Assembly (NCBI RefSeq): GCF_026339935.1
Contig: NZ_JAPEPX010000001.1
Location: 5,049,501-5,113,500, forward strand
Source of the DNA: Streptomyces sp. NBC_01551
Lineage (GTDB): Bacteria > Actinomycetota > Actinomycetes > Streptomycetales > Streptomycetaceae
Reading direction: 5' to 3'
DNA: 64,000 nucleotides
Part shown: piece by piece, positions 37,746-46,299 of the stretch
Position numbering within the stretch: position 1 is the stretch's first letter
How the letters are laid out: each line of letters begins with the position of its first letter
Made by a program: the position numbers and the translations under genes
The notes under the pieces: model-generated
The model's input: the letters and a program-made list of their open reading frames with translations, nothing else
What the model was told of the DNA's origin: nothing
The model's database searches: none

Positions 37746-39905
37746 ATGGACAACCTGGAGCTCCGCGCTGAAGCCGACGCCATCCTCGCCGAGCTCGTCG
37801 GCGCCCCGGAGGGCACGGCGCGGCTGCGGGAGGACCAGTGGCAGGCGGTCGCGGCCCTCGTGGAAGAGCGGCGCCGGGCGCTGGTCGTGCAGCGCACCGG
37901 CTGGGGCAAGTCGGCGGTGTACTTCGTCGCCACCGCCCTGCTGCGCCGCCGCGGTTCCGGCCCCACCGTGATCATCTCCCCGCTGCTGGCCCTGATGCGC
38001 AACCAGGTCGAGGCGGCGGCGCGCGCCGGGATCCAGGCGCGCACGATCAACTCCGCCAACCCGGAGGAGTGGGACACCATCTACGAGGAGGTCGAGCGCG
38101 GCGAGACCGACGTCCTCCTGGTCAGCCCGGAGCGCCTCAATTCCGTGGACTTCCGCGAGCAGGTGCTTCCCAAGCTCGCGGCCACGACCGGCCTGCTCGT
38201 GGTCGACGAGGCGCACTGCATCTCCGACTGGGGTCACGACTTCCGCCCCGACTACCGACGGCTGCGGGCGATGCTCGCCGAGCTCGCCCCCGGCGTGCCG
38301 GTGCTGGCCACCACCGCGACCGCCAACGCGCGGGTCACGGCCGATGTCGCCGAGCAGCTGGGCACCGGTGCGGGGGAGGCCCTGGTGCTGCGCGGCCCGC
38401 TGGAGCGGGAGAGCCTGCGGCTGGGCGTGATCCGGCTGCCGGACGCCGCGCACCGGCTGGCCTGGCTCGCCGAGCACCTCGACGAGCTCCAGGGCTCCGG
38501 GATCATCTACACCCTGACCGTCGCCGCGGCCGAGGAGGCCACGGCCTTCCTGCGCCAGCGCGGCTTCAACGTGGCCTCGTACACGGGGCGCACGGAGAAC
38601 GCCGACCGGCTGCAGGCCGAGATCGACCTCCAGGAGAACCGGGTCAAGGCGCTCGTCGCGACTTCCGCCCTCGGTATGGGCTTCGACAAGCCCGACCTGG
38701 GCTTCGTGATCCACCTCGGCTCGCCGTCCTCGCCGATCGCCTACTACCAGCAGGTCGGCCGCGCCGGCCGCGGCGTCGAGCACGCCGACGTGCTGCTGCT
38801 GCCGGGCAAGGAGGACGAGGCCATCTGGCGCTACTTCGCCGACACCGCCTTCCCGCCCGAGGCCCAGGTCCGGCAGACCCTCTCGGCCCTCGCCGATGCG
38901 GGCCGACCGCTGTCCGTACCGGCCCTGGAGGCGGCGGTGGACCTCCGGCGCACCCGGCTGGAGACCATGCTCAAGGTGCTCGACGTGGACGGGGCCGTCA
39001 AGCGGGTCAAGGGCGGCTGGACCTCCACCGGCCAACAGTGGAGCTACGACTCCGAGCGGTACGCCTGGGTCGCCCGGCAGCGGGCCGCCGAACAGCAGGC
39101 CATGCGCGACTACGTGAGCACCACCGGGTGCCGGATGGAGTTCCTGCGCCGGCAGCTGGACGACGAGGGCGCGACCCCCTGCGGCCGGTGCGACAACTGC
39201 GCGGGCACCTGGGCCGATTCCGCCGTGTCGGCGGAGACGCTGACGGGGGCGGCGAAGGAGCTCGACCGCCCGGGCGTGGAGGTCGAGCCGCGCCGGATGT
39301 GGCCGACGGGAATGGCCGCGCTGGGCATCAGCCTCAAGGGGCGGATCCCGGCCGGCGAGCAGTGCTCGACCGGGCGCGCGCTGGGCCGGCTCTCCGACAT
39401 CGGCTGGGGCAACCGGCTGCGCCCGCTGCTGGCCGACAATGCGCCCGACGCCCCCGTGCCCGACGACGTCCTGCGGGCGGCCGTGGCCGTCCTGGCCGAC
39501 TGGGCACGCTCTCCGGGCGGCTGGGCGCCGAACGTCCCGGACGCCACGGCCCGGCCGGTGGGAGTCGTCGCCGTACCGTCGCTGACCCGCCCCCAGCTGG
39601 TCGGCTCCCTCGCCCAGGGGATCGCGACCATCGGCCGCCTCCCGTTCCTGGGCACCCTGACGTACACCGGGCCGGACGGCGTGCACGTGGCGCGCCGCAG
39701 CAACTCCGCCCAACGCCTCAGGACGCTCTCCGGTGCCTTCGCCGTCCCCGCGGACCTGGCCGAGGCCCTGGCCGGCTCACCCGGCCCCGTCCTGCTCGTG
39801 GACGACTACACCGACTCCGGCTGGACCCTGGCGGTCGCCGCCCGGCTGCTCCGCCAGGGAGGCGCCGGCCAGGTGCTTCCGCTGGTCCTCGCGGCGGCGG
39901 GCTGA
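37746..39905 (+). CDS. recQ: RecQ-family DNA helicase with C-terminal phosphoribosyltransferase-like segment
   Basis: A 719-residue SF2 helicase. Walker A is RTGWGKS (residues 50-56), motif II VVDEAHCISDWGHDFRPDY, motif III ATTATANARV, and motif VI QVGRAGRG. The RecQ-C-terminal zinc region is reduced to CRMEFLRRQLDDEGATPCGRCDNC. Unlike E. coli RecQ there is no evident HRDC domain; instead the last ~200 residues end in VLLVDDYTDSGWT (683-694), the PRPP-loop motif of type I phosphoribosyltransferases. ATG at 37746; the upstream frame is open for a long way but non-coding in character. Probable role: repair or restart helicase; the tail's role is unknown. Confidence 0.88.
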   Translation: MDNLELRAEADAILAELVGAPEGTARLREDQWQAVAALVEERRRALVVQRTGWGKSAVYFVATALLRRRGSGPTVIISPLLALMRNQVEAAARAGIQARTINSANPEEWDTIYEEVERGETDVLLVSPERLNSVDFREQVLPKLAATTGLLVVDEAHCISDWGHDFRPDYRRLRAMLAELAPGVPVLATTATANARVTADVAEQLGTGAGEALVLRGPLERESLRLGVIRLPDAAHRLAWLAEHLDELQGSGIIYTLTVAAAEEATAFLRQRGFNVASYTGRTENADRLQAEIDLQENRVKALVATSALGMGFDKPDLGFVIHLGSPSSPIAYYQQVGRAGRGVEHADVLLLPGKEDEAIWRYFADTAFPPEAQVRQTLSALADAGRPLSVPALEAAVDLRRTRLETMLKVLDVDGAVKRVKGGWTSTGQQWSYDSERYAWVARQRAAEQQAMRDYVSTTGCRMEFLRRQLDDEGATPCGRCDNCAGTWADSAVSAETLTGAAKELDRPGVEVEPRRMWPTGMAALGISLKGRIPAGEQCSTGRALGRLSDIGWGNRLRPLLADNAPDAPVPDDVLRAAVAVLADWARSPGGWAPNVPDATARPVGVVAVPSLTRPQLVGSLAQGIATIGRLPFLGTLTYTGPDGVHVARRSNSAQRLRTLSGAFAVPADLAEALAGSPGPVLLVDDYTDSGWTLAVAARLLRQGGAGQVLPLVLAAAG

Positions 39906-39937
39906 GCCTCCCGGAGCCTCGACCCGGGGCGGGCAGG

Positions 39938-40789
39938 TCAACCGCCGTGTGCCAGTTCCCGTTCGGCGACCTGGCGGAAGCCGTGCGGCGGGCGGCCCGT
40001 GATGCGCCGCACGGTGTCGGTGGTGCGGTCCTCGGCGCCGTCGGCGATGGCGCGGTCCATGTCGGCGAGCATGGTGGCGAACTCGGGCGGCATCAGCGGG
40101 GCCAGCCGGTCGCGCAGGCCGTCGTGGGTCAGTCGGCGGTGGGCCACCGGGCGGCCGGTCACCTCCGAGAGGATGCGGGCGATGTCGTCGTGGCCGAGCG
40201 CCTCGGGCCCGGTCAGGACCAGGTCCGTGTTGGGTGCGCGGTCGTCGGTCAGGGCGTGCGCGGCGACGGCGGCGATGTCGTCGGCGTCGACGAACCCGAT
40301 CCGGCCGCTCCCGGTCGCGGTCAGGATGACCCCGTCGTCGCGGATGCTGTCGGCGTGGACGTGCGTGCCGGTGAAGTTCTGCATGAACCACGAAGGCCGG
40401 AGCACCGCCCAGTGGTCGAACAGGCCGGGCAGCGCCCGGTGCACCGCCCCCACCGCCGGACCCCCTTCGGGGACGGCCGAGGAGCTGAGGAGCACCGCGC
40501 GGTGTACGCCGCCGTCGCGAGCCTGCCGGAGGAAGGGCGCCATGACGGCGACCGGGTCCGGATCGCCCACGGGCGGGACGAGGTAGAGGCGGTCGACCCC
40601 GGCGAGGGCGTCGCCGAAGGTGGCGGGCTCGTACCAGTCGAAGCGGACCGGTTCCGTACCGGGGAGCGTGGCGGAGGCGCGACGGCTGCCGGCCTTCACT
40701 CGGTGGCCCGCAGCGACCAGCCGCGCGGCGGTACGGCTTCCGGTGGTGCCGGTGGCGCCGATGACCAGGGTGGTGCCGGTGACGGTCAT
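39938..40789 (-). CDS. NmrA-like NAD(P)-binding protein
   Basis: A 283-residue atypical short-chain dehydrogenase of the NmrA/YtfG (quinone reductase-like) group. The dinucleotide motif is LVIGATGTTGSRTAARL near the N-terminus, then VDRLYLVPPVGDPDP, LRPSWFMQNF and FVDADDIAAVAAHAL. No catalytic Tyr-X3-Lys is evident, so it may sense redox state instead of catalysing. Start codon overlaps the stop of the upstream SnoaL-like gene (ATGA), indicating translational coupling; both are divergent from a TetR gene. Confidence 0.85.
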   Translation of the reverse strand: MTVTGTTLVIGATGTTGSRTAARLVAAGHRVKAGSRRASATLPGTEPVRFDWYEPATFGDALAGVDRLYLVPPVGDPDPVAVMAPFLRQARDGGVHRAVLLSSSAVPEGGPAVGAVHRALPGLFDHWAVLRPSWFMQNFTGTHVHADSIRDDGVILTATGSGRIGFVDADDIAAVAAHALTDDRAPNTDLVLTGPEALGHDDIARILSEVTGRPVAHRRLTHDGLRDRLAPLMPPEFATMLADMDRAIADGAEDRTTDTVRRITGRPPHGFRQVAERELAHGG

Positions 40790-41226
40790 CGGACGCCGCT
40801 CCCGGCGAAGTCCAGGCCGGGCTCGTAGACCGCGAGGGGGTTCCAGTAGTCGCGGTAGGAGGTGAAGCGTCCGTCCTGGACGGTCACGACGGCGATGTAC
40901 GTCATGTCGAAGGGGTCGCCCGTCTCGACCACCCGGCCCACGCCGCGCATCTCGACCACGATGGTGGCGGGGTCGGCGGTCCGGTGGATGCGCAGGGCGG
41001 GGAAGTCGTGCAGTTCGACGTGGTCCGGGTAGTCGCGCATGTACGCGGCGATGGCCGCCTTGCCCTCCAGGCGCCCGGGCCAGCCAGGGGGAGCGAAGGG
41101 GAACTCCATGAGACCGTGCTCGGCCCACAGGTCGACCCAGGCGGGAATGTCCTTGTCGAGCAGGAGGCGCAGGCTGTGGCGGTACAGGTCCTCGGGTGAG
41201 GTGTCGGGCGAGGTGTCTTGAGGCAT
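40786..41226 (-). CDS. SnoaL-like (NTF2-fold) protein
   Basis: A 146-residue polyketide-cyclase-like/nuclear-transport-factor-2 fold protein: LYRHSLRLLLDKDIPAWVDLWAEHGLMEFPFAPPGWPGRLEGK, IAAYMRDYPDHVELHDF and RFTSYRDYWNPLAVYEPG. Typical roles are small-molecule isomerisation, hydrolysis or ligand binding. It is the first gene of a two-gene operon with the NmrA-like gene; expression is probably controlled by the divergent TetR through the two CGGACC operators just upstream. Confidence 0.85.
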   Translation of the reverse strand: MPQDTSPDTSPEDLYRHSLRLLLDKDIPAWVDLWAEHGLMEFPFAPPGWPGRLEGKAAIAAYMRDYPDHVELHDFPALRIHRTADPATIVVEMRGVGRVVETGDPFDMTYIAVVTVQDGRFTSYRDYWNPLAVYEPGLDFAGSGVR

Positions 41227-41249
41227 GGGTGTCTCCGTCCTGTACGATA

Positions 41250-41264
41250 CGGACCAGCGGTCCG
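41250..41264. promoter_or_regulatory. TetR operator A
   Basis: CGGACC-AGC-GGTCCG within GATACGGACCAGCGGTCCGC. One of two copies exactly 30 bp apart. Confidence 0.8.
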
Positions 41265-41279
41265 CTTCGATTGAAGATA

Positions 41280-41294
41280 CGGACCGCCGGTCCG
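41280..41294. promoter_or_regulatory. TetR operator B
   Basis: CGGACC-GCC-GGTCCG within ATACGGACCGCCGGTCCGGAT; flanks also nearly symmetric. Same-face spacing (30 bp) from operator A fits two dimers on one side of the helix. Confidence 0.82.
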
Positions 41295-41315
41295 GATTGC
41301 AACTGGAGGAACCGC

Positions 41316-41900
41316 ATGACCGAGCGCAAGCCACGCAAGGACGCGGCCCGCAACAGGGAGGCCGTCCTCGCCGCCGCGGACACGCTCTTCGCCGAGTGCC
41401 GCAGCCCCGAGGAGGTGACGATGGCCGACGTCGCGACAGCGGCCGGCGTCGGCAAGGGGACGCTCTTTCGGGCCTTCGGCGATCGCGCCGGCCTGATCCG
41501 CGCGTTGTACGAGGCGCGCCTCGAACCGGTCCGGGGCGCCGTCGAAGCGGGGCCGCCGCCGCTGGGGCCCGACACCCCGCCGCTGCGGCGGGTGCCCGCG
41601 CTGCTGGATGCCGTCCTGTGCTTCAAGCTCGACCACCGCCACCTCGCGCTGGCCCTGGAGGGAACCGGGGCGGACAGCCCCTACCGGGCGGACCATTACG
41701 AGCGATGGCACAGCCTGCTCCGGGGCTTGCTGGAGCAGATTCCGGGCCTGGCCGACAGCGGTTTCACCGCCCACGCGCTGCTCGCCGCCACCCGGGCCGA
41801 CCTGGTCGAGTACCTGGCGGGAGACAAGGGCGTGCCCCGCGAGGAGATGCGAGCGCAACTGGCGGGCTTCACCGCCGCGATCCTCGGCCGCAGCACGTGA
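41316..41900 (+). CDS. TetR family repressor
   Basis: A 194-residue regulator: ATG at 41316 after GGAGGA. Helix-turn-helix EAVLAAADTLFAECRSPEEVTMADVATAAGVGKGTLFRAFGDRAGLI. The rest is a helical effector domain without recognisable ligand motif. Divergent from the SnoaL-like/NmrA-like operon, with two palindromic operators in the 89-bp gap between them. Confidence 0.9.
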   Translation: MTERKPRKDAARNREAVLAAADTLFAECRSPEEVTMADVATAAGVGKGTLFRAFGDRAGLIRALYEARLEPVRGAVEAGPPPLGPDTPPLRRVPALLDAVLCFKLDHRHLALALEGTGADSPYRADHYERWHSLLRGLLEQIPGLADSGFTAHALLAATRADLVEYLAGDKGVPREEMRAQLAGFTAAILGRST

Positions 41901-41951
41901 AGTGCACGTGAAGGGCACGTGGGGCGCTCGTGAGGCGTGGCGGGACGCGCG

Positions 41952-42872
41952 TCAGGCGGTGTGTCCGGTGTGTTCGGCGTGTTCGGCATGTTCGGCGCAC
42001 AGGCACCCGACGCCCCGCTCGATCCACTCCTGGCCGGCCCATTGCGGATGCCGCTCGATCAGCAGGGCGCGCACCTCGGCGACGATCTCGGGCTCGCCCA
42101 TCGCGGAGTCGCGCCGCCGCCAGGTCTCGTCGCGCAACTCGCGCAGGTAGTCGCGGACGTCGCTGAGCAGCCCCGGGCCGCCGACGTCGCCGTGACCCGG
42201 TACGACCACTCGGGGACCGCCGGCGGCCAGCCGGTCCATCACCGCCATCCACCGCAGGCCGGAGACGTCCGTGTCGTGCGGCGGGAACCAGGGGAAGATG
42301 GCGAACTGCCCGGTCTCGACCAGGTCTCCGGCGAACAGCACGCCGGCGTCCGGGACCTCCACCACCTGGTCCCCCTTCGTGTGGCCCCGGCCGGTGGGCC
42401 GCAGCCGTACGGTCCGGCCGCCGAGGTCCAGGTCGTACGCGCCGTCGTAGACCACGTCCGGGGTGGGCACCCGAGCGCCGTCGAGGCGGCCGGCGACCGC
42501 CCCGCCCAGGCCCCGGAACATCTCCAGGTACCCGGGCCCCTTCGTCTTCAGGTCGTCCGCCTGGGCGCGGTTGACCAGGTACGTGGCCTCGCCGGCGAAC
42601 GCCTGGGCGCCGAAGGCGTGCTCGGGGTGGAAGTGCGTCGTGGTCAGGTACATGCGGCGGCCGTTGGCCGCCTCGGACGCGAACGCGAGGACCTGCTCGG
42701 CGTTGGCGGTGCCGATGCCCGTCTCGACGACCAGCACGGCTCGCGTGCCGCCGATGATGCCGATGTTGGGTACGAGACCGACGTGTTGGTTGGGGATCAC
42801 GAGCAGGTCGGCGGCGATGTCGTGGGCGCCGGAGACCCGTACGGCGGGGTCGGGGATCTGTCCGTTGGTCAT
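41952..42872 (-). CDS. metallo-beta-lactamase-fold hydrolase
   Basis: A 306-residue MBL hydrolase. The metal site HxHxxH reads THFHPEH, with further ligands in GHTKGD, FAGDLVE and VPGHGDVG; all core ligands are present. Family members include lactonases, glyoxalase II and quorum-quenching enzymes; the substrate here is unknown. The C-terminus is odd: a 9-bp tandem repeat encodes the His-rich tail CAEHAEHAEHTGHTA. The gene is divergent from a LysR regulator, with a T-N11-A box between them, so it is the likely target. Confidence 0.88.
   Translation of the reverse strand: MTNGQIPDPAVRVSGAHDIAADLLVIPNQHVGLVPNIGIIGGTRAVLVVETGIGTANAEQVLAFASEAANGRRMYLTTTHFHPEHAFGAQAFAGEATYLVNRAQADDLKTKGPGYLEMFRGLGGAVAGRLDGARVPTPDVVYDGAYDLDLGGRTVRLRPTGRGHTKGDQVVEVPDAGVLFAGDLVETGQFAIFPWFPPHDTDVSGLRWMAVMDRLAAGGPRVVVPGHGDVGGPGLLSDVRDYLRELRDETWRRRDSAMGEPEIVAEVRALLIERHPQWAGQEWIERGVGCLCAEHAEHAEHTGHTA
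41961..41996 (-). repeat. four 9-bp tandem repeats encoding a His-rich tail
   Basis: GTGTCCGGT, GTGTTCGGC, GTGTTCGGC, ATGTTCGGC from 41961. In the MBL hydrolase frame they encode (A/T)-(E/G)-H triplets. Confidence 0.9.
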
Positions 42873-42927
42873 GGTCCGATTGCACCGTCCGGGCCCCGCG
42901 GCCGTCCAAGACCGATCTGGTGGCGCT

Positions 42928-42944
42928 GATACCGCACGGGTATC
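42928..42944. promoter_or_regulatory. LysR-type operator (T-N11-A)
   Basis: GATACC-GCACG-GGTATC: perfect 6-bp arms with the classic T-N11-A inside. The right arm overlaps a -10-like TATCGT (42941-42946) that ends 8 nt before the lysR-type start, fitting autorepression with activation of the divergent MBL gene. Confidence 0.8.
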
Positions 42945-42954
42945 GTCACCGGTC

Positions 42955-43839
42955 ATGGAGCTGCGCACGCTGCGCTATTTCGTGGCCGTCGCCGAAGAAC
43001 TCCACTTCGGCCGGGCCGCCGCCCGGCTGCACATGAGCCAGCCGCCGCTGAGCCGCGCGATCAAGCGGCTGGAGGCCGGCCTCGGAGCCGTTCTGCTGCT
43101 CCGCTCCGCCGCGGGCGTCGCGCTCACCCCGGCCGGGACGGCGCTGTTGGAGGAGGCGCGTACGCTCCTCGACCAGGCCGACCGGGTCCGCGTACGGGTG
43201 CTCGCGGCGGCCGGCGCGGCGACCCTCACCGTCGGCATTCTGGGCGACAGCACGGACCCGGGCGCCATGCGGTTGGCCGCCACCCACCGCCGCCTGCACC
43301 CGGGCGTCGAAGTCCGCGTCCGCGAGACCGGCCTCACCGATCCGACCTGCGGGCTGCGGGCCGGACTGGTCGACATCGCCCTGACCCGCGCGCCGTTCGA
43401 CGAGAGCGGCCTGACGGTGCGCGAGCTGCGCGCCGATCCGGTGGGCGCGGTGCTGCGCGCCGACGATCCGCTGGCCCGCCGCGACCGCCTGGAGCTGGCC
43501 GACCTGGCCGGGCGGCGCTGGTTCCAGTTCCCGGAAGGCACCGACCCGCTCTGGCAGTCGTACTGGAACGGTGGCGAAGACCGCGAGGGTCCCGTGGTGC
43601 GTGCCGTCCAGGAGTGCCTGCAGGCCGTGCTCTGGAACGGCACGGTCGGCATGACCCCGCTCGGGCGCCACCCGCTCGGGCATCACCGGCTCGGACACCA
43701 CCTGCCCGGGGAGCAGCTGGCCGTGGTACCGCTGACCGACATGCCGCCGAGTCGCGTCGTGGTGGCGTGGAACGAGGGCGACGCGAACCCCCTGCTCCGC
43801 TCGTTCGCCGGGATCGCGGCGGCCGCGTACCGCGGGTGA
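42955..43839 (+). CDS. LysR family transcriptional regulator
   Basis: A 294-residue regulator. N-terminal winged HTH: MELRTLRYFVAVAEELHFGRAAARLHMSQPPLSRAIKRLEA; C-terminal periplasmic-binding-protein-like effector domain (RVRETGLTDPTCGLRAGLVDIALTRAPFD). A His/Leu-repeating stretch, PLGRHPLGHHRLGHH, near residue 240 replaces the usual loop. No ribosome-binding site; likely leaderless. Divergent from the MBL hydrolase. Confidence 0.93.
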   Translation: MELRTLRYFVAVAEELHFGRAAARLHMSQPPLSRAIKRLEAGLGAVLLLRSAAGVALTPAGTALLEEARTLLDQADRVRVRVLAAAGAATLTVGILGDSTDPGAMRLAATHRRLHPGVEVRVRETGLTDPTCGLRAGLVDIALTRAPFDESGLTVRELRADPVGAVLRADDPLARRDRLELADLAGRRWFQFPEGTDPLWQSYWNGGEDREGPVVRAVQECLQAVLWNGTVGMTPLGRHPLGHHRLGHHLPGEQLAVVPLTDMPPSRVVVAWNEGDANPLLRSFAGIAAAAYRG

Positions 43840-43906
43840 GCGAGGCCCGGCCACGGGTCGGGGGTCGGGCTGGTGGCGGGGGCGCACTGCCCCTTCGCCT
43901 ACGGTC

Positions 43907-44686
43907 CTACGGTCTGGACCGCTGCGCACGGGCCGGCAGGAGTGGGCGGCCGAGGCGGACGGGTACGCCCGGGGAGTAGAGCACGCTGACGGGCGGGGCG
44001 GTCGGCGGGCTCAGCCCCGCCGACGTGAGGAGGTTCTCCTCGCAGCTGATCAGCTCGGCCCGGTGAAGCGGCCAGCGCGGGTGGTCGTTGGGCAGGTAGG
44101 CGGGCCCGCCGGGGAACGCGTTGTGCATGCCCCAGCGGGCGGTGAGGAAGTACTCCAACTCCGTCGGCTCGGCTATGCGTTCACCCGGACTCAGGGAGAT
44201 GCGGCTGTGCGCGCCGCGCGGTCCGGGCCAGCGCCGGGAGCTCGCGTACGTGATGGTGGCCCCCGCGGTGCGCACACTCATCCGGGACCACAGGTACGGC
44301 AGCCGGAAGCCCAGGCGGCCGAACACCACCGGGAGCAGCCGGGCGGCGTCCATCGACCGGAAGACGACGCCGCGGCGCCCCTGTTCGTCCACCGAGTACA
44401 GGCGGACGTTGGTCTCGGGGAACGAACCGAGGTAAGGCACGCCGGGCAGCCGGAACCAGCCGACCTTGTGCATGCGGAAGGCGACGAGACCGACGTAGGT
44501 GGCACCGTCATGCGTGTCCGGGACGGTGCCGCGCGGCAGGAGCCCCGCCACGGCGCCCGGCTCCACGGCCCAGTGGATGAAGGCGAGGTCGAGCCACTGC
44601 TGCGTGAGGAGCGGCTCGCGTATCGGCTCGGGGGCGTCGGGAGTGACCGGCGTCGGCATCGGCATCGGCTTCCGGATTTCGTTCAT
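43907..44686 (-). CDS. DUF2071 (YqjF-like) protein
   Basis: A 259-residue soluble protein matching the YqjF/DUF2071 family: LLTQQWLDLAFIHWAVEPGAVAGLLPRG at the start, THDGATYVGLVAFRM, PYLGSFPETNVRLYSVDEQGRRGVVFRSMDAARLLPVVFGR and a C-terminal EYFLTARWGMH. Function is unknown; homologues are acetoacetate-decarboxylase-fold-like by some descriptions. Start chosen at ATG 44686; a TTG at 44698 is possible. Convergent with the LysR gene and divergent from the DUF4192 gene. Confidence 0.82.
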   Translation of the reverse strand: MNEIRKPMPMPTPVTPDAPEPIREPLLTQQWLDLAFIHWAVEPGAVAGLLPRGTVPDTHDGATYVGLVAFRMHKVGWFRLPGVPYLGSFPETNVRLYSVDEQGRRGVVFRSMDAARLLPVVFGRLGFRLPYLWSRMSVRTAGATITYASSRRWPGPRGAHSRISLSPGERIAEPTELEYFLTARWGMHNAFPGGPAYLPNDHPRWPLHRAELISCEENLLTSAGLSPPTAPPVSVLYSPGVPVRLGRPLLPARAQRSRP

Positions 44687-44735
44687 GCCCTCATGCAACC
44701 CGATGACTCTGACACCGCGTCAAGGTCGCACGGAA

Positions 44736-44772
44736 CCTGTGGATATTGAAACTTGGATGAGTTATCCACAGG
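44736..44772. promoter_or_regulatory. inverted pair of DnaA-box-like sequences
   Basis: CCTGTGGATA (44736-44745) and TATCCACAGG (44763-44772) are exact inverted repeats with a 17-nt spacer. The right copy contains TTATCCACA, the E. coli DnaA box consensus; Streptomyces boxes usually have TTGTCCACA. It sits between the divergent DUF2071 and DUF4192 genes. Confidence 0.6.
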
Positions 44773-44809
44773 GGTTTCCGGAACGGATCACGCACGGGAC
44801 CGTCGACGC

Positions 44810-46099
44810 ATGACGAACAACCACGAATCACGCACCCCGTCCGGCCAGGCCTCCATCAGCCCCGCCGGATCCGCCGCCGGACCGCAGATCACCCTGCGCA
44901 GCCCGGCCGAACTCGCCGACGCGCTGCCCTACATGCTCGGCTTCCATCCGACCGATTCCCTCGTCATGGTCGCCGTACACGGCGAGGGCGGGCGCTTCGG
45001 CGGCCGGCTCCGGGTCGGCATCCCGACGGCGCCCGCCGAATGGGAGGACACCGCCCGCCAGGTCGCCGACACCCTGGTCCGGGGGAGCGAACGGCGCGGC
45101 GGCAAGCCCGACGGCATCGTCGTCTTCCTCTGCCAGGACCCGCGGCGCGGTGAGAGTGCGCAGCGGGTGATGACCCGGCTGCGGCCGCTCGCCCAGCGGG
45201 TCAGGCTGGCCTGTGGCGCGCTGGACGTGCCCGTGCTGGAGGCCCTGTGCCTCTCCGACGGCCGCTACTGGTCCTACGTCTGCCCGGACGAGCACTGCTG
45301 CCCAGCCGAGGGGCATCCGCTCGTCGAGCCCGGCACCTCGGTGATGGCGGCCGCGGCCACCTTCGCCGGACTCCAGGTCAGGGGTTCCCTGAGCGAGATC
45401 GAAGGCCGGCTGACACCGCTGGGCGGGGCGCTGGCCCGCGAACAGGAGCCGGCCCTGGACCGGGCGGCCGCCGCCCTCGTCCCGAAGATCCTCGACGGGG
45501 CCACCCGGGAGGAGGTCGGCGCCGAGACCATCTCCCTCGCCCGGACCCTGATGCGGCGCCTGACCCTCGCCCCGCCCCCGGAAGGCGGACCCGGCGCCGA
45601 TGAATGGGACGACGCGCTGCTCGGCCACGACGAGGCCGCGTCGATGATCCTCGGCCTTCAGGACCGCGAGATCCGGGACATCGCCGCCGAGTGGATGGAG
45701 AACGAGGAAGCCGCCCCCGCGCTGCGGCTCTGGCGGGCCCTGGCCCGGCGCTGCGTCGGGGCCTACGCAGAGCACGCTGCGGCCCCGCTGACCCTCGCCG
45801 GCTGGGTCTGCTGGTCCACCGGGGACGAGCCCACCGCCCGCATCGCCCTCGCACTGGCCCTGCGGGCCGACGCCGACTACCGCTTCGCCCAGCTGCTCCA
45901 CCACGCCTGCAACGAGGGCATCGACCCCGAAGGGCTGCGGCAGTGCCTGCGGGAGGAGCGTCGGCGCCGGGAACCCCGGCGCAAGCGCCCGGCGGGCGCC
46001 ACCCGCCCGCCGGGGCGACGGGCCCGCTCGGCCGGCCCGGTGCGCCCGGCCGGCACGGTCCGGCCCGAGAACCGTCGCACCTCGGGGAGCGAGCAGTGA
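44810..46099 (+). CDS. DUF4192 family protein
   Basis: A 429-residue actinobacterial protein: ITLRSPAELADALPYMLGFHPTDSLVMVAVHGEGGRFGGRLRVGIP marks the DUF4192 domain, followed by a helical part (DEAASMILGLQDREIRDIAAEWMENEEAAPALRLWRALARR) and a basic Arg/Pro/Gly tail (about residues 385-429) that may bind nucleic acid. Function unknown. No ribosome-binding site is clear before the ATG. Its stop overlaps by 4 bp a GTG that opens the next frame. The conserved position near whiH-hrdB suggests core function in Streptomyces. Confidence 0.85.
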   Translation: MTNNHESRTPSGQASISPAGSAAGPQITLRSPAELADALPYMLGFHPTDSLVMVAVHGEGGRFGGRLRVGIPTAPAEWEDTARQVADTLVRGSERRGGKPDGIVVFLCQDPRRGESAQRVMTRLRPLAQRVRLACGALDVPVLEALCLSDGRYWSYVCPDEHCCPAEGHPLVEPGTSVMAAAATFAGLQVRGSLSEIEGRLTPLGGALAREQEPALDRAAAALVPKILDGATREEVGAETISLARTLMRRLTLAPPPEGGPGADEWDDALLGHDEAASMILGLQDREIRDIAAEWMENEEAAPALRLWRALARRCVGAYAEHAAAPLTLAGWVCWSTGDEPTARIALALALRADADYRFAQLLHHACNEGIDPEGLRQCLREERRRREPRRKRPAGATRPPGRRARSAGPVRPAGTVRPENRRTSGSEQ

Positions 46100-46299
46100 G
46101 CCGGGGCCTGGGGAGTCGTGCGCACCGGCTCCGGACCGCCGTGAGCGCGGCCGTTCGGCGCTGGCATCACCCCCGACGCGCCCAGCCGCCGCCGCGGCCC
46201 GTGACCCGGGCGGGGTCGGGGGCGTTCAGCTGGGGGGTGGTGGGGGACCGGCCGCGCCGCCGCCCCGCGAAACCGACCGGAGCGCAGACAAGGCGACCT

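Noticed and set aside
46096-46299. GTG at 46096 as start of the debranching-like protein
   Set aside because: It overlaps the DUF4192 stop but would add an Arg/Pro-rich segment without family likeness; the domain begins after the ATG at 46300. Not fully excluded.
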